Assembly (NCBI RefSeq): GCF_040802235.1
Contig: NC_133165.1
Span: 45,335,629-45,399,628 of the forward strand
DNA: 64,000 bases
Source of the DNA: Manis javanica
Taxonomy: Eukaryota > Chordata > Mammalia > Pholidota > Manidae
Direction: 5' to 3'
Shown piece after piece: positions 63,479 through 64,000 of the stretch; positions within the stretch are counted from its first letter, which is position 1; each line of letters begins with the position of its first letter. The position numbers were made by a program, and so were the translations under genes. A model generated the notes under the pieces. It was not told where the DNA came from. It searched no databases and saw nothing but the letters and a program-made list of their open reading frames with translations.

Positions 63479-64000
63479 CTGAGGGACATGGCAGAGGAGA
63501 ATGGGCTGAGACCCAAGGAGCAGTACAAACAGTGACACTCAAGAAAGGACTGAGAGAGAAGCCCAGCCTTTACCTTAGGCCAGGTGGAGAGAGCATGAAC
63601 TCTAGTGTCATGTCTGGGAAGTGAGTAACTTACATGAGTCTCATGTAAACCCTGTAAGCTCCAGGTGTGGATATCCAGTTGCTCTAGCTCAGCATTTCTA
63701 AGATGCAGTACTGGATTTCTGTTCCTTCTCAGGTGTCCCTACTTCAGTGAAAGGCACCCCCACCCACTGAGTGAATTATACTCAAAACCCAGGAGTCAAT
63801 CTGGATTCTCCCCTTTTCCCTGTTCTACCTCTACCACATCACTGAATCATGATGGTGCTACCATGAAGGTGTATCTGCCCTTTCTTGGAATAGTCTGTAC
63901 TGCTACTGCACTAGTCTGAGCCATCTCCTCTCTTGACCAAGTAATGTAGTAAGTCACTAATTTGGCCTCTCTGACTCTGTTCTTCCTCTTTCTATGCCTT
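63479..64000. other. ITGAL intron at the window edge
   Basis: The sequence upstream of the first visible exon shows no further exon. The I-domain exons are expected beyond position 64000. Confidence 0.6.

Overview
This is a gene-bearing interval of a placental-mammal nuclear genome. It holds split genes with GT-AG introns, GC-rich promoters, C2H2 zinc-finger genes, MIR/L2/L1 repeats and endogenous retroviruses (ERVs). Gene content and order (ZNF747/ZNF764-type KRAB zinc-finger gene, ZNF768, ITGAL) match, in inverted orientation, the ITGAL-ZNF768-ZNF747-ZNF764 block of human 16p11.2. I see no Alu and no clear lineage-specific SINE, so a primate is unlikely. A L1-type insert at 58.5-59.0 kb looks like ones I associate with laurasiatherian genomes, but I cannot name the species.

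Layout. 1.66-23.3 kb: the broken halves of a KRAB zinc-finger paralogue (KRAB exon at 1.66-1.89 kb, decayed last-finger exon at 22.93-23.32 kb), separated by a retroviral cluster. The cluster holds an old ERV-L (1898-6434, minus) with a solo LTR nested in its 3' LTR. Next comes a class I ERV with a tRNA-Phe primer site (6885-11384, plus). An inverted pair of older LTRs follows (11611-12198 minus; 12545-13053 plus, resuming at 22414). The youngest element is an almost complete betaretrovirus (13054-22413, plus) that landed inside the second of these LTRs.

24.2-27.1 kb: an intact three-exon KRAB gene with seven zinc fingers. 31.7-35.2 kb: ZNF768, two coding exons, with CTD-like heptads plus ten zinc fingers. 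37.6-39.4 kb: a processed PPP1CC pseudogene. 40.6-63.5 kb: the 3' two-thirds of ITGAL (integrin alpha-L, CD11a) on the minus strand, 22 exons from just after the I domain to the cytoplasmic tail; the 5' exons lie beyond the window.

The most striking object is the betaretrovirus. It has type-D organisation: tRNA-Lys1,2 primer site, dUTPase next to protease, G-patch, gammaretrovirus-type env. Between env and the 3' LTR lies an ordered set of motifs resembling the constitutive transport element (CTE) of Mason-Pfizer-type viruses. It has a perfect 6-bp target duplication, and the empty target is still visible in the sister LTR at 11.6-12.2 kb. All its genes carry stops or frameshifts, so it is a fossil. 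KRAB zinc-finger proteins generally silence retroelements, and here one KRAB paralogue has itself become a graveyard of ERVs.
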